64,000 bases of DNA, from assembly GCA_001687465.1 (NCBI GenBank), contig LVLI01000069.1, positions 1 through 64,000 of the forward strand, read 5' to 3'. The notes below the pieces were generated by a model. The model did no database searches. It saw nothing but the letters and a program-made list of their open reading frames with translations, and was not told the DNA's origin. Shown here piece after piece: positions 1-9,517 of the stretch. The DNA is from Halocafeteria seosinensis (Eukaryota > Sar > Bigyra > Bicosoecida). The first letter of the stretch is position 1. Each line of letters starts with the position of its first letter. Position numbers and translations under genes: made by a program.

Positions 1-802
1 GGTCCACGGAAAGCTGTTGTCCGTCGTTTGCTTCCTTCAGCCACCCCAAACATTTATTCTCTAATTCTTGAACGCTGACTGCAGAGCACAAGATGAGACA
101 CTGTTTAAACAAAGAGTCGTACTGCTTTGGAGACACAACCAAAGCTTGCTATTAGAACGCAGTCTTCCCACACAAATTGTGTCCCCTTTCAACTACCGAT
201 ACAGTCTTCGGACACACACTGTGTGACCTACTCAAGAAACATGGCCCTCAAAGCTCTACTTAGCCGGTAGGCCACAACGATACACACTACTGCGATAGCT
301 TACCTTGTTCATCGTGGCAGAGTGTCGCAACCAGAGAAGACAGCGCTTCTCTCAACAGAAACAGTGTTCTCTCTCCTGGTTTCCCATCGTTATACATTTT
401 ACAGTCGTTTGCAATCTTCAACCATTCTTCAAACCTCGTGTACATTTCGGACTTATTCTGTACAGGGTAGTGATCCTTAAGTTTTCCCTGCTCATAGGCC
501 GTGCTAGCCGCAGTGTCTGACAAAAGGAAACACGCCACGAGAACTTTAATCCTCACACGCCGCTCTTGTGCCGGTAATAGCTTTCCATCTCCGTTTTCGC
601 GATGAAGACATTCCAGAATTCCATTCATTTCACTTTCCGTAATGTCCTCACTCATTTCCAAGCATTTCCCAATGCTACTTGCGAACGATTCCTCCTTTTT
701 GCCTTCCTCCTCGTTGACTTTGCACCCTCCCGGTATGAACCAGCCCGGAATACATTTCGTTGTGATGGCTTCTAATAATCCAGGCTTTGGTTGTGCAGCC
801 AT
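1..802 (-). CDS. Hypothetical protein, 3' part off the window edge
   Basis: Two exons are visible on the minus strand, 304-802 and 1-78, separated by a phase-1 intron (79-303) with a GTAAGC donor and a TGCAG acceptor. The gene runs off the left edge, so its C-terminus is missing. The start ATG is at 800-802. The protein is soluble, acidic and predicted mostly helical. It has no signal peptide or membrane segment. The frame after the intron contains WLKEAND, echoing WLKIAND near the end of exon 1, so it may hold two diverged copies of a helical repeat. I do not recognise the family. A distant PCI/eIF3m-like helical repeat came to mind but is only a guess. The exon join is supported by phase and by the repeated motif. 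Confidence 0.6.
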
Positions 803-1514
803 TTTCGTCTTCTTTTATGTGTTGTCGTTTCCGTTGGCTCTGCCGGGACAAAGTTCGTCTCTAGTGGTAACCTAAACGGTTTGGGTTTGGCTGCGCTGGG
901 CGAAGTCAATTCAACCCCAAATTAAATGAAAGACGACGTTCCTCCTCTACTTCTGCCTCATATGTTAGATAGGACTATGAGGTGGTGCTATGCTATGACA
1001 TGCTGTGGGTAGTCAACAACAACAAGACTTTTTCCATTCCAAACTGTCCAACTGTGGAATGGAACTAACTTGGTGGTGCTATGCTATGACATGCTGTGGG
1101 TAGTCAACAACAGCACGACATTTTCCATTCCAAGCTGTCCAACTTTGGAATGGAACTAACTCGGTTGTACCCCGGGCCCGGAATGCCATGCTATTACTTC
1201 ACCAACTTCCCTACTGTATTTCGTCAGGATCGCAACTACAGGTTTTCTTTTGAAACGCAATCACTACTGATGCTTTTACAAGTCAGCATTTTCTCCAAAG
1301 TTAATGGTAGCTCCAAGGCACTTGCCAAGTTGCAAGTTGCAGCTTGCGGGATCCCGGCTGAGCCGGCTTGCGGCGGGTGACTGAGCCAGAGACTCAGCGG
1401 CGAATGAGTTGAATGAGAAAGGTAGAAGAAGAAAATACATCTGATTATATTGTGAGAGCAGTTTGTGGGGGGCTGTCGTTTTGGCAAGAAAAGAGTACAG
1501 TATAACCGAGGAAA
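803..1514. other. Intergenic stretch with a 91-bp tandem duplication
   Basis: No gene is evident between the edge gene and NOP10, which diverge. The stretch holds a 91-bp tandem duplication (981-1162) and must contain the promoters of both genes. No TATA box or other element stands out convincingly. Confidence 0.5.
981..1162. repeat. 91-bp direct tandem duplication, each copy with an inverted repeat
   Basis: Copy 1 is 981-1071 and copy 2 is 1072-1162. They differ at only a few positions. Each copy carries an inverted repeat, TTCCATTCCA paired with TGGAATGGAA across a loop of about 13 bases. In copy 2 the stem is one pair longer because bases near the loop changed. Confidence 0.85.
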
Positions 1515-1876
1515 ATGCATTTGATGTACTACGTCGACGCCAATGGAAAGCGTGTATATACGCTCAAGGTACGTTTCCTAACCCAGTTATACAAGCAGAT
1601 CACGTGCTAGCCTACGTTGTGAGTATGCATCCAATGTGGTGTTGTATGAACCTTGCAGAAGACAGCACCGGATGGAACCATGACGTTCTCGGCACATCCT
1701 GGTAAGTGACACTGGGATTTCTTGGCCTTATACCACCACATTGTCACCTCCACTTGCCCAAACGCGCTTCGCCTGCAGCCCGATTTTCACCGGATGACAA
1801 GTATTCGCGCCATAGAGTCACATGTAAGAAGCGATTTGGACAGCTTCCTATCCAAAAGCCAGCCGATGAGCTCTAA
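1515..1876 (+). CDS. NOP10: H/ACA ribonucleoprotein subunit NOP10
   Basis: Three exons (1515-1568, 1659-1701, 1779-1876) encode 64 residues, the same length as human NOP10. The N-terminus [18 protein letters not shown] matches the family's first half. The second half carries the conserved [17 protein letters not shown] stretch followed by a basic helix. NOP10 binds the pseudouridine synthase Cbf5/dyskerin in H/ACA snoRNPs, which modify rRNA and help its maturation in the nucleolus. As in other eukaryotic NOP10 proteins, the zinc-binding cysteines of archaeal homologues are absent. Intron phases are 0 and 1 and the joins are exact. The identification is very secure. Confidence 0.95.
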
Positions 1877-2308
1877 GCCAGAATGTCAAGAGGCTGCTAC
1901 GCTGTATGGAGTTGATTTCTCCCACTGGAGCACTTGTGAGAGGATCACACAATATGTGGGAAATGCCATTATCCATCAAATAGAAGAGGGAAAGCTTGCT
2001 ATTGTATCATATCATGGGGTTTTTCAGACTGGCGTATGGGTCGATGTGTTCTGCAGGGACTAGCAGCAGCTCAAGCTAATGTCACAACACTAACTTACGA
2101 GAAGTATAACAGCGAAGAATACACTGTCCGTCTTCTTCCTATTGACTGCCTTGTATACTGCGTACGAAGTGTACTCGATGTCTCTAAGGAGCATAAAGCG
2201 CCTTTTACCTCCCACACCATTGATTTCCATGTCATTTGTATTGATATAAAGCATACAACTCGACCAGAATTAGCAATAATTTTGTATTATAAGGGGTACA
2301 CTGAGATA
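1877..2308. other. Intergenic, nothing recognised
   Basis: This stretch lies between the NOP10 stop and the proposed start of the APH-M23 gene. It has an open plus frame from about 2036, but its translation resembles nothing I know. The downstream gene is satisfied by an ATG at 2309. Confidence 0.4.
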
Positions 2309-5274
2309 ATGAGCGGCCAACCCTGTTTCATTACACCTCAAGAAGTATGCCAGACTTGTCTTAGCCGCCCGCCGTACACTCATGCTGTACAGACATTCTT
2401 TCATCTCTCTTTACAGGCCATTGCCGTGGTGGAGGAGCATTGGGGACTAAGAGCAATTCCAGAGTCACTTCCAGAATTACTACCGGTATGTGTGTGTACG
2501 ATGATGTTCACGGTTGGGAACTGTGTTGCTTAGAATGAAGCCGAAGTCGCCGCAGAGCTATGAGAATCAAAATTGGATAATTCGAACTACTGATGGCAAC
2601 TCAAGCTCGAACACGGATGGTGGTGATGGGCAAGTCCAGAAATATGTGTTGCGGGTTCAGAAAACGACTTTGGTGTCGGAAGGTACGATGGGCTGTGGAG
2701 CTCGGGTGTAAGGTAACAAATCCTTTATGGTGTTTCAAATTTGACCTACAGATACCATGGAGGGGCGAATGCAAGTGTTGGCCAGGCTCTATCAGCAGTC
2801 ACAGCCGGTTCCTCCTCCTATCGCACTTAGCAAATCCTCTATAGATTCGCCAAAGTATACTACAGGCTACGGCGATGGAGCTTACAGCCTAGCCCTTGCG
2901 GGGTATATCGAGGGAACCCTCATGTCGGAAGTGTTTGAGTCGACGCCCTCGAGCAAAGCGAAAATTGAATGGTGCCGTAGTGCTGGAGTCGGAATTCGCC
3001 CATCTTTGAATTCTTCCACTATATTACCTGCCGCTTTACGTGGGCAATTCGTGTCGTCGGACTTCCTGGAATTGGGAAGAGGTTTAGGGGACTTCGTGAA
3101 TGCTTTGAATAAAGTTTGTACGGAGCTGCAGTCAGCGTATAAACTTGGGTCACAAGAACGAACATGGGACTTGCAATATGCATCAGAATTAGTATCAGAG
3201 GTGTCATGCGTACCCCTCATTCATAATATATTCACGCAGCACCTTTCTGGGATATCTCCAACTCAGCGGAAGAGGCCTGCTAACCGTGATACCCAGGAAA
3301 ATGAAAGCGATGGTAACGAGCTCGATTTCTTGATTCGTTGCGCGTTTAAAGAATTCAACAAATATGTGAAACCAAGGTGAGTACTACGTGCCAAGGGTAT
3401 GTGTCGTTTTGACGCCAGCATTGTGTCTCCCACTTTGTAGTGCAGGTTTCCACATTGCACGGACGGTTGGATTCACGGTGACTGCAACGATAACAACATT
3501 ATCCTAGGTAAAACGGAAAATGGTTTGCACAAAATCCATAGTTTTCTGGATTTCGAAGACATGAACTACAGCAAAATTGTGAATGAGTTGGCAATTTGTT
3601 TGGTAGGTACTTGTGTGGGTATCGGACAAAATGACCTCACTTCCTGCATATTCTTACTCGTGACGTTTGCAGGCGTATACCATGATGTCTGTCTCTGATC
3701 CTGTCGCCGTAGCTTCGATAGTCACTCGAGGATTCCATGAACGAATGCCGCTGAATGCAGAAGAATTGAGTATACTCCCTAGACTTATCCGTGCGCGGCT
3801 CGCAGTGTCTTTGACAATGTCCGCAAAGACCCTGCTCGGACACAAGGCTCATCAAGATTCTGGAAAAGGCACCAATTCCATACAAGACGTAGCTAGTGAT
3901 CCATCAGCATCCTATACTCTGATACATACTCTTCCGGCAAAGCGGCTACTGAGAGATTTGTCGATCATTCCCAACAATGGGTTTGCACAACACCTTGCTG
4001 CTATGTGCAATACGAAGCTAACGTTGACTCGAGAGGCCATAAGTAGTCGTCTTAGTGTACGATCCGAGCTTCTTTCTGTCCACGACTCTATCTGGAGCTT
4101 GCAAAGGGAGTTCTACCACCTTGTTACACAAAATTGGGAAACTGGAGCTGTCGCGGCCATTGTACCATATTTAATGGGACCACATTTTGCTTCCGAAGCA
4201 TGCTTTGAGAGACAAAACGAGAGCTCGGCTAAATGGGATACCAAGCCGGATATAGAATATCCACGACCAAGAGCCGACTCAATGCCTCGCGCCGCTGTGG
4301 AATACGCCGAAAAAGTTACCCAACTATCGGCTCCTTCCAAACCCGAGGAGTTGAACGACGTCGATCGTGTAATTTTGCGGCCATTCGTCTACGACTTTAC
4401 AGGGCCAACAGATAGTCCATGGAATTTGCTTAAGCACATGGTTGGGACAGATGAACGTAAACTTGAGTCGTTTACGATAGTGTCATTTCTGTGTCTCTTG
4501 GAAACAGGTAGCGGTGTGGGATGGGGTCGGTGGGGAGAAAACCGGATGATATACCAAAGTGATTTGTTTAACTCATCAGACACGGAAGCGAGAACGATCC
4601 ACCTAGGGGTTGATTTAAGTGCACCTGCAGGTATCCCGTGTTTTACTCCATTCGATGCTGAAGTTCTCTCCGTTTCTAACAACGCACAAACTCTGGACTA
4701 TGGTCCAACAATTATACTGAAACACTTGTTGAAGACGGATTCCTCCAATTTTTTAGAGTTCTATACGCTTTACGGACATCTATCAATGAGTTCTATTGAA
4801 TCGGAACATATACAGCCCGGAAAATGCCTTCAAAAGGGAGACTTAGTAGGATGGATGTAAGTATTGGAACTAATCTTAACGTTTACCCTCGTGTTAATTA
4901 TCTCATATATTTACCTGCTCTTTCAGAGGCTCTAACGATGTCAATGGAGGTTGGCCACCTCATTTACACTTTCAAGTAATGACGGAACCCGACTTAGGCG
5001 GCAGGAGGGGAGACTATCCGGGTAAGTTAAGTAACGATATATTGGTAGCGATTATAGCACCCTATCCGTGACATCGTTTGGGGTAACAGGTGTAGCGACA
5101 CGTGGACAATGGGAGTCATCAAGTCAAGTAAGTGACCATCTCGCTTCGAATCCAGGATGTTTTGCATCTATTCTTGGATATTTACAGTTCTTACTTCCGA
5201 ATCCTGATGTCCTCCTTCAATTTGGGAAGCGACGAAAACGCCAACATATGGAAGGGAATTTGTACTCCTCTTGA
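2309..5274 (+). CDS. APH-family kinase fused to M23 metallopeptidase
   Basis: Nine exons (2309-2344, 2417-2485, 2556-2682, 2752-3376, 3446-3602, 3673-4856, 4927-5021, 5090-5127, 5188-5274) give about 805 residues. All introns are 60-72 bp with matching phases. Residues about 20-345 form an aminoglycoside phosphotransferase fold of the hydroxylysine-kinase type: SYENQNW near the start, the catalytic [11 protein letters not shown] loop near 295 and FLDFED (metal-binding Asp) near 320. Residues about 600-770 are an M23 (LytM-like) peptidase with all zinc and catalytic motifs: HLGVDL near 648, LYGHL near 704 and HLHF near 744. As I recall, bacteria carry APH-M23 fusions that also include a class III aminotransferase. 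That third domain is absent here. The substrate is unknown; a phosphorylated amino compound is a family-based guess. The first short exon is chosen by phase and is the least certain. Confidence 0.85.
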
Positions 5275-5768
5275 TTGCGCGAAGCGCCGGTTCGCGGCGA
5301 TATCAAGATATTGGTTTGACTCGTTCCACCTCATTGCGCAATAACGACCAGTCTGCTCATCGCAGACTGCGGTGCAAGCAAGCAATAATCCGTGCAGAGC
5401 CGAACCTGAGTAGCCGTGTAAGTTTAACTTAATGATGGGACCTCCGGAGTCAAAGAGCCAATGCACTCCCCGTCCGGTGGTCCATCTGTCACATATATAT
5501 ATGTGTGTGTGTGTGTGTGTGGAAGGAAGGAAATCAATATATCACGTCGATATTTTGACAATCCGTCTTCAGTGTGCGCACTTATCCGATTGGTTCCCAC
5601 TTCCCTTGGCTATCTATACCTGGCTGTATTCCCTGCTTTCCAGTGGAGTACTAGTTGACGTGGCAAGTGTATTGTATATCCACCATGAAGCGTTAGCTCA
5701 GTAGTGATAGATAGACGGTTAGTGACAGACGCTCAAGTGTTGCATTCGTATTGTATGGTGCCATAATA
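5275..5768. other. Intergenic with AT/GT microsatellite
   Basis: No gene was recognised between the APH-M23 stop and the EDR2_C start. A simple repeat lies at 5492-5521. Confidence 0.5.
5492..5521. repeat. (AT)n-(GT)n microsatellite
   Basis: A short run of AT dinucleotides passes directly into about ten GT dinucleotides. It is noncoding and likely length-variable. Confidence 0.85.
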
Positions 5769-6756
5769 ATGGCAGCTTCAAGCACTCACCAAAGCCAGTC
5801 GCAAGGGGAACGCACAAGTCCAGAATTACCCTACGCCATCCCCAGATCCCAGGATTCGAGTTGCTCGAACAAGTCTCACTGCGTTTCCGAATTCGACGCG
5901 AGGGAGATGATGGTGCGCGCGGATGACTGGAAGACAAGTGGGGTAAGGGTGCAAGAAGCTGCGTGGGAATTGCGCATTACATTACGTCAACATTCATGCA
6001 GAAAAAGGTGAATGCTACAGCAGCGTTGTTTGAGCTGATGAACGTGGACGTGCTGACGTCCCACACGAAGCTTTCCAACCTTGCTCTCCACGAGAACAGC
6101 TTTTTGAACCAACAGAGAAGGAAGGGCGACAACAGGTATGGAACTCGGGAAGTATTCCGGAACCCTGAAGACTCCATTAAGACTTTACGCGTCCCGCAGG
6201 TACTATATGGTAGTTTGCTATCAGTGCCCTACGACGCCGATGATACATGTGGTGCTGTATTACGCGGTACCAGAAGGAGCGATTGAGCGATACCCACGTT
6301 AAGTTTAGTGTTTGAAGAACCTACCCTGAACACCGTCCATATTCTATTCATTGTGCAAGTGCAGAATTCCATAGACAGTGGCAAAGGTTTATGACAGACG
6401 AAAACTATAGGAAAGAGCGATGGAAAGTGATTCCCAGAATACCTGAAGGTTCTTGGATCGTTCGCCAAGCAGTTGGGACTAAGCCAGCCTTGCTCGCAAA
6501 GAAGCTGGACCACCATTGGCATCTTCATGAGAACCATATAGAAGTAGACTGTGATGTTTGCTCGTCTACCATAGCTTCAGCATTGACGGGACTACTTGCC
6601 TCTTATAAGAAGTACATCATTATAGATCTAGCGTTTACGTTAGAAGCTCGTGAGGAAGATGAACTACAGGAGCACATCATGGGAACATGCCGATTTGTGA
6701 AAATCCACTTGGAATCCTTACCGACGATAGAGACTGACAACGGTAATGGTTGCTAG
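5769..6756 (+). CDS. EDR2_C (DUF1336) domain protein
   Basis: Four exons (5769-5942, 6002-6135, 6200-6297, 6365-6756) encode 265 residues. Exons 3-4 carry the whole signature of the ENHANCED DISEASE RESISTANCE 2 C-terminal domain. It includes a beta strand ending HVVLYYAVPEG, the core WKVIPRIPEGSWIVRQAVG, KPALLAKKL, an IEVDCDVCSS strand and a C-terminal IIIDLAFTLEA helix. Plant EDR2 also has PH and START lipid-binding domains. Here the protein is essentially the EDR2_C module alone, after about 60 poorly conserved residues. In plants the domain occurs in membrane-associated, lipid-linked proteins, and its biochemical role is not settled. No membrane segment is visible. The exon 2-3 join was fixed by phase and by the family strand order. 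Confidence 0.85.
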
Positions 6757-7241
6757 AGATGCGTACGAATTGTCCGGCGGGTATCTGAAAATCTGCGTGA
6801 TGTTGACCATACCAGCAAAGTTTCTAACTGTTATGGAGCTCTTGTAGGAAGGCATCCACGCTATACAGCATGCAAGTCGCTAGCATTGGTTGTAGTTTTG
6901 ATTCGGCATCGTTACTAGATCAAAATGTTGACCGCTGCATCAGTGCTGAGAATCACTATTGCCCTGTACAGCTGCTCTCCCCAAACTCATCTGGTCTCTA
7001 GTAACAGTGGAACCCAAAAGCACACTCTCGATTAATATCCAGACGGATTAATCAACATAACGGTACCCGGCATTTAGAGGATGAGTACCGTACACTGTTG
7101 CATACAGAACGGAGTGCAAACATGGAACTTAACCAGCTGTAGGTGCATGCGGAAACCCACTATTTGTTTCGCAGATTTTTCACTGACATGTCGTTCGATG
7201 CAAAACTCTGATTCAGAAAGCGTTAAAGGAAGAAGTGTCCT
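6757..7241. other. Intergenic, possibly decayed transposon
   Basis: No gene was recognised. The stretch immediately precedes a helicase remnant of Helitron type, and may be decayed upstream transposon sequence, but I could not align it to the helicase motifs. Confidence 0.35.
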
Positions 7242-7625
7242 AGACACCATTCGGTATCCGATTCTGCAGATAGTCCCGAGGAAGGAGCAAATCTTTTCCT
7301 TTCTCATCTGTTGCACTCAATTGAATCTCCTCAACCTGCTCCGCACAAACTCTATCTTAAGGTGAGAGTACCTGTGGTCCTCATTCGGAACATAAACCAT
7401 GACGCTGGCTTGGCGCGGCTGATAGTTCAGAAACTGAGGGACACTTTGATCAAGGCTGAAATTGCAACAGGGACACACACAGGCACCACCGTTCTGCTTC
7501 CGAAGCTCACCATCATCCCCTCCCGGAGCCCTCCGACAATGACGAAAGTATACCCAAAAAGAGAAGAACTCAATTTCGAATACGCCCTGCATTCGACGTA
7601 CGATTTCAAGCGATCGCCTGCGTGA
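7242..7625 (+). pseudogene. Helitron-type Pif1 helicase C-terminal remnant
   Basis: The plus-strand frame reads through the block that in Helitron Rep-helicases precedes the last helicase motifs. It has a proline-rich turn and PHKLYLKVRVPVVLIRN (consensus LKVG.P..LLRN), then RLIVQKL, IKAEIATG and a VLLPKLTIIPS strand. After that the QFPVRLAFAMTINKSQG motif expected next is not recognisable, and the frame stops at 7625. No Rep domain, walker motif or upstream helicase part is visible nearby. This is therefore a fragment of a decayed rolling-circle transposon, not a working gene. Confidence 0.7.
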
Positions 7626-7851
7626 GCGTCTGCCATTACAGTTCTTTCTCTCTCCGGAAGGTGCCTTCTCCACCCTACCTGATCACTATCAAAGATCTCC
7701 TGCTGTCACACTTAGAGTACCAGATACGTTAGATTCCTTCGTCAGGGTACCGTTGACAAGACTTAGCGGGCAGTTGTTGCGAACTTACAGCTATCCGAGC
7801 AGACCTGTGGAGTAATTCCCAGAATTATTATTTTGAACTACTGAACTAGAA

Positions 7852-8587
7852 ATGTTTCGAGTACTTGCGAAGTGGAAGATTAGGGTTGCGGTAATGCTAG
7901 GGCCAGACCACTACTTTATGAGAAGTTGGCGCTATCGTGTTCCAGCGCCATCCGAAATCATTTATGCCATTCAAAAGAGTATCAGAAAATTCTAATCAGG
8001 CGACGTTACGAAATTCCACATCCCGTGTGAATGATCCTCCATACCGTCCTGGATACGCCGGAAAAAGCGTGTCACTCGTAAAGCCGGTTTTTACTGCAGA
8101 CTTCTTAAAGTACGAGGCGAACTGTTCTATACAGTGTTTATTCCACCTGTGCTTCTGCGTCACTTGTATGAGGAAACGTCATTGAGGAGTCAGCTGACTC
8201 TGCGTGACCAGCTTCTACCAACCTGTTTGAATTTGCAATCTTCTCTTCCTTCGTATTAAGAGCTTTGTTTCGCGCCTGACAGAAAAGAGTTGACGAGTTT
8301 TTCCAATGGAAAGATGTTATGCCTGAGTTGGAAGGATCTTTTTTTGGTGAATCGTTCGTAGACCACTCTATAACCTGGAGCATCTTACCTGGAAAGTAAA
8401 AACGAGGGTGGTACGTGACATCGTGCAAACTTGTGCGACTGAGACTCACGAAGATGCACTGAAACATTTGAAGGAGTTCGGATTGAACTCGACGCAAGTA
8501 AACCCGGATGATTACCCCACAGTGCTGGTGGTTCTGAAAGGCGGAAATCTCGCGATTTCCAAGAGCGGACAAAAGTGGCACTGCTGA
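7852..8587 (+). CDS. Possible unrecognised multi-exon gene
   Basis: Protein-like frames suggest a gene here, although no single ORF is long. An ATG at 7852 opens a 46-codon frame with MFRVLAKWK and RSWRYRVPAPSEIIYAIQK. The same frame reopens at about 8090 with GFYCRLLKVRGELFYTVF and runs to about 8253. A donor GTATCAG and an acceptor at about 8085 would join them in phase. A later frame from about 8345 ends at 8587 with HEDALKHLKEFGLN and GGNLAISKSGQKWHC. The joins between the parts are unsettled and I recognise no family. It could instead be another decayed element next to the Helitron remnant. Confidence 0.3.
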
Positions 8588-8673
8588 TCCGTACCTAAAA
8601 GCTAGGTTTCTGGTAAGGAAGCTGATTTATGTTTGGGTTTGGGCTGTTCTGCAGCCTAAGCGGTATAAAGCCA

Positions 8674-8711
8674 CCCCGTTTCGAGACGAAATTCTCAAAC
8701 CGAAACGGGGA
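8674..8711. repeat. 10-bp perfect inverted repeat (hairpin)
   Basis: CCCCGTTTCG and CGAAACGGGG face each other across about 17 bases. It lies outside any recognised gene. A Helitron 3' end has a hairpin followed by CTRR. Here a CTGG follows some 6 bases after the stem, but it is not followed by the usual T, so the link is weak. Confidence 0.6.
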
Positions 8712-9049
8712 CTGTACTGGACGATGAGAGGAAGATGACCGTAGTTATCGCGTTTCTCAAGACTCCTACTTGGGCAGGAGCGCCTGTCGCGTACTTATGG
8801 ATCTGGAGATACTGTATAGTGCAGTTGGAAAGTGAAACATGGACCATTCCAGACCACTGATATTGTCAAGAACAGTTACGGCGAGGCTTCTGTCACGACC
8901 CGTGCATGATTTTTTATGCATGAGGGTGAGTAGAACTATCTCCTGATGAGTGTGGCCACCAAGAGCAGAAGAATTCAGAGAATGATCCAAGTCTTCCAAG
9001 GTGCCATCAATGGACGGTTGTGGTAGTTTACATTTAGGATCGAAGGTGA

Positions 9050-9407
9050 ATGCTTTATAGGGTCACATGAAGCTCCTAGATATCGGTGCTCCAGATGTGA
9101 TGCTTATTGTGTGTGCGAAGACTGCCGGCGACTGATATTTGACCCTTCGTCGATTGCTAGTGGCGCCTACGGAAGAAGTTCCCTTGTATCGACAGCCATT
9201 CCAATATTCCACATAAAATTCAATCCGAGCAAAAGTGGTGAACAAAAGACCCCGGTATTTACTCTATTTAGACTGAAAAAGAGTAGACTCGTCTGTCACG
9301 TCATACAGTGCCATGTTATCACCCGGAGTAACGAGCCTTCAAGAGCCACCCTCCCAGAGCGACAAATTTCGCTCGTTCATGAGTTGTCAGAACATGGACG
9401 GTGTTAG
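9050..9407 (+). CDS. Possible Cys-rich zinc-finger-like exon, unrecognised
   Basis: An open plus frame of about 115 codons contains RCSRCDAYCVCEDC, a C-x2-C-x4-C-x-C-x2-C array that could bind zinc. A basic, Ser/Thr-rich tail follows and ends at 9407. No start codon with context is visible, and an upstream exon was not found. A transposase-type zinc knuckle is one possibility given the Helitron fragment nearby, but this is a guess. Confidence 0.25.
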
Positions 9408-9517
9408 TACTTCTGTGGCCACCACATACTGCTGGGCGGCCATGTTTGTATCGCTTCCATACACAAACAGTGTTCATACCAGAGTTCTCCCGTCTCTACG
9501 ATCTAAACGCTGCTGCT

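Noticed and set aside
884-900. TTTGGG-like run resembling a telomere repeat (also near 8634)
   Set aside because: Only two units at each site, and far from any chromosome end. Chance is sufficient.
2036-2416. Upstream extension of the APH-M23 gene
   Set aside because: The frame is open but unlike any family. A short exon from the ATG at 2309 joins exactly in phase and suffices.
5693-5765. Possible tRNA: a box-A-like TAGCTCAGTAG
   Set aside because: No B box or matching acceptor stem follows within tRNA length.
8138-8581. 147-codon minus ORF
   Set aside because: The opposite strand shows more protein-like frames over the same bases, so this is probably their shadow.
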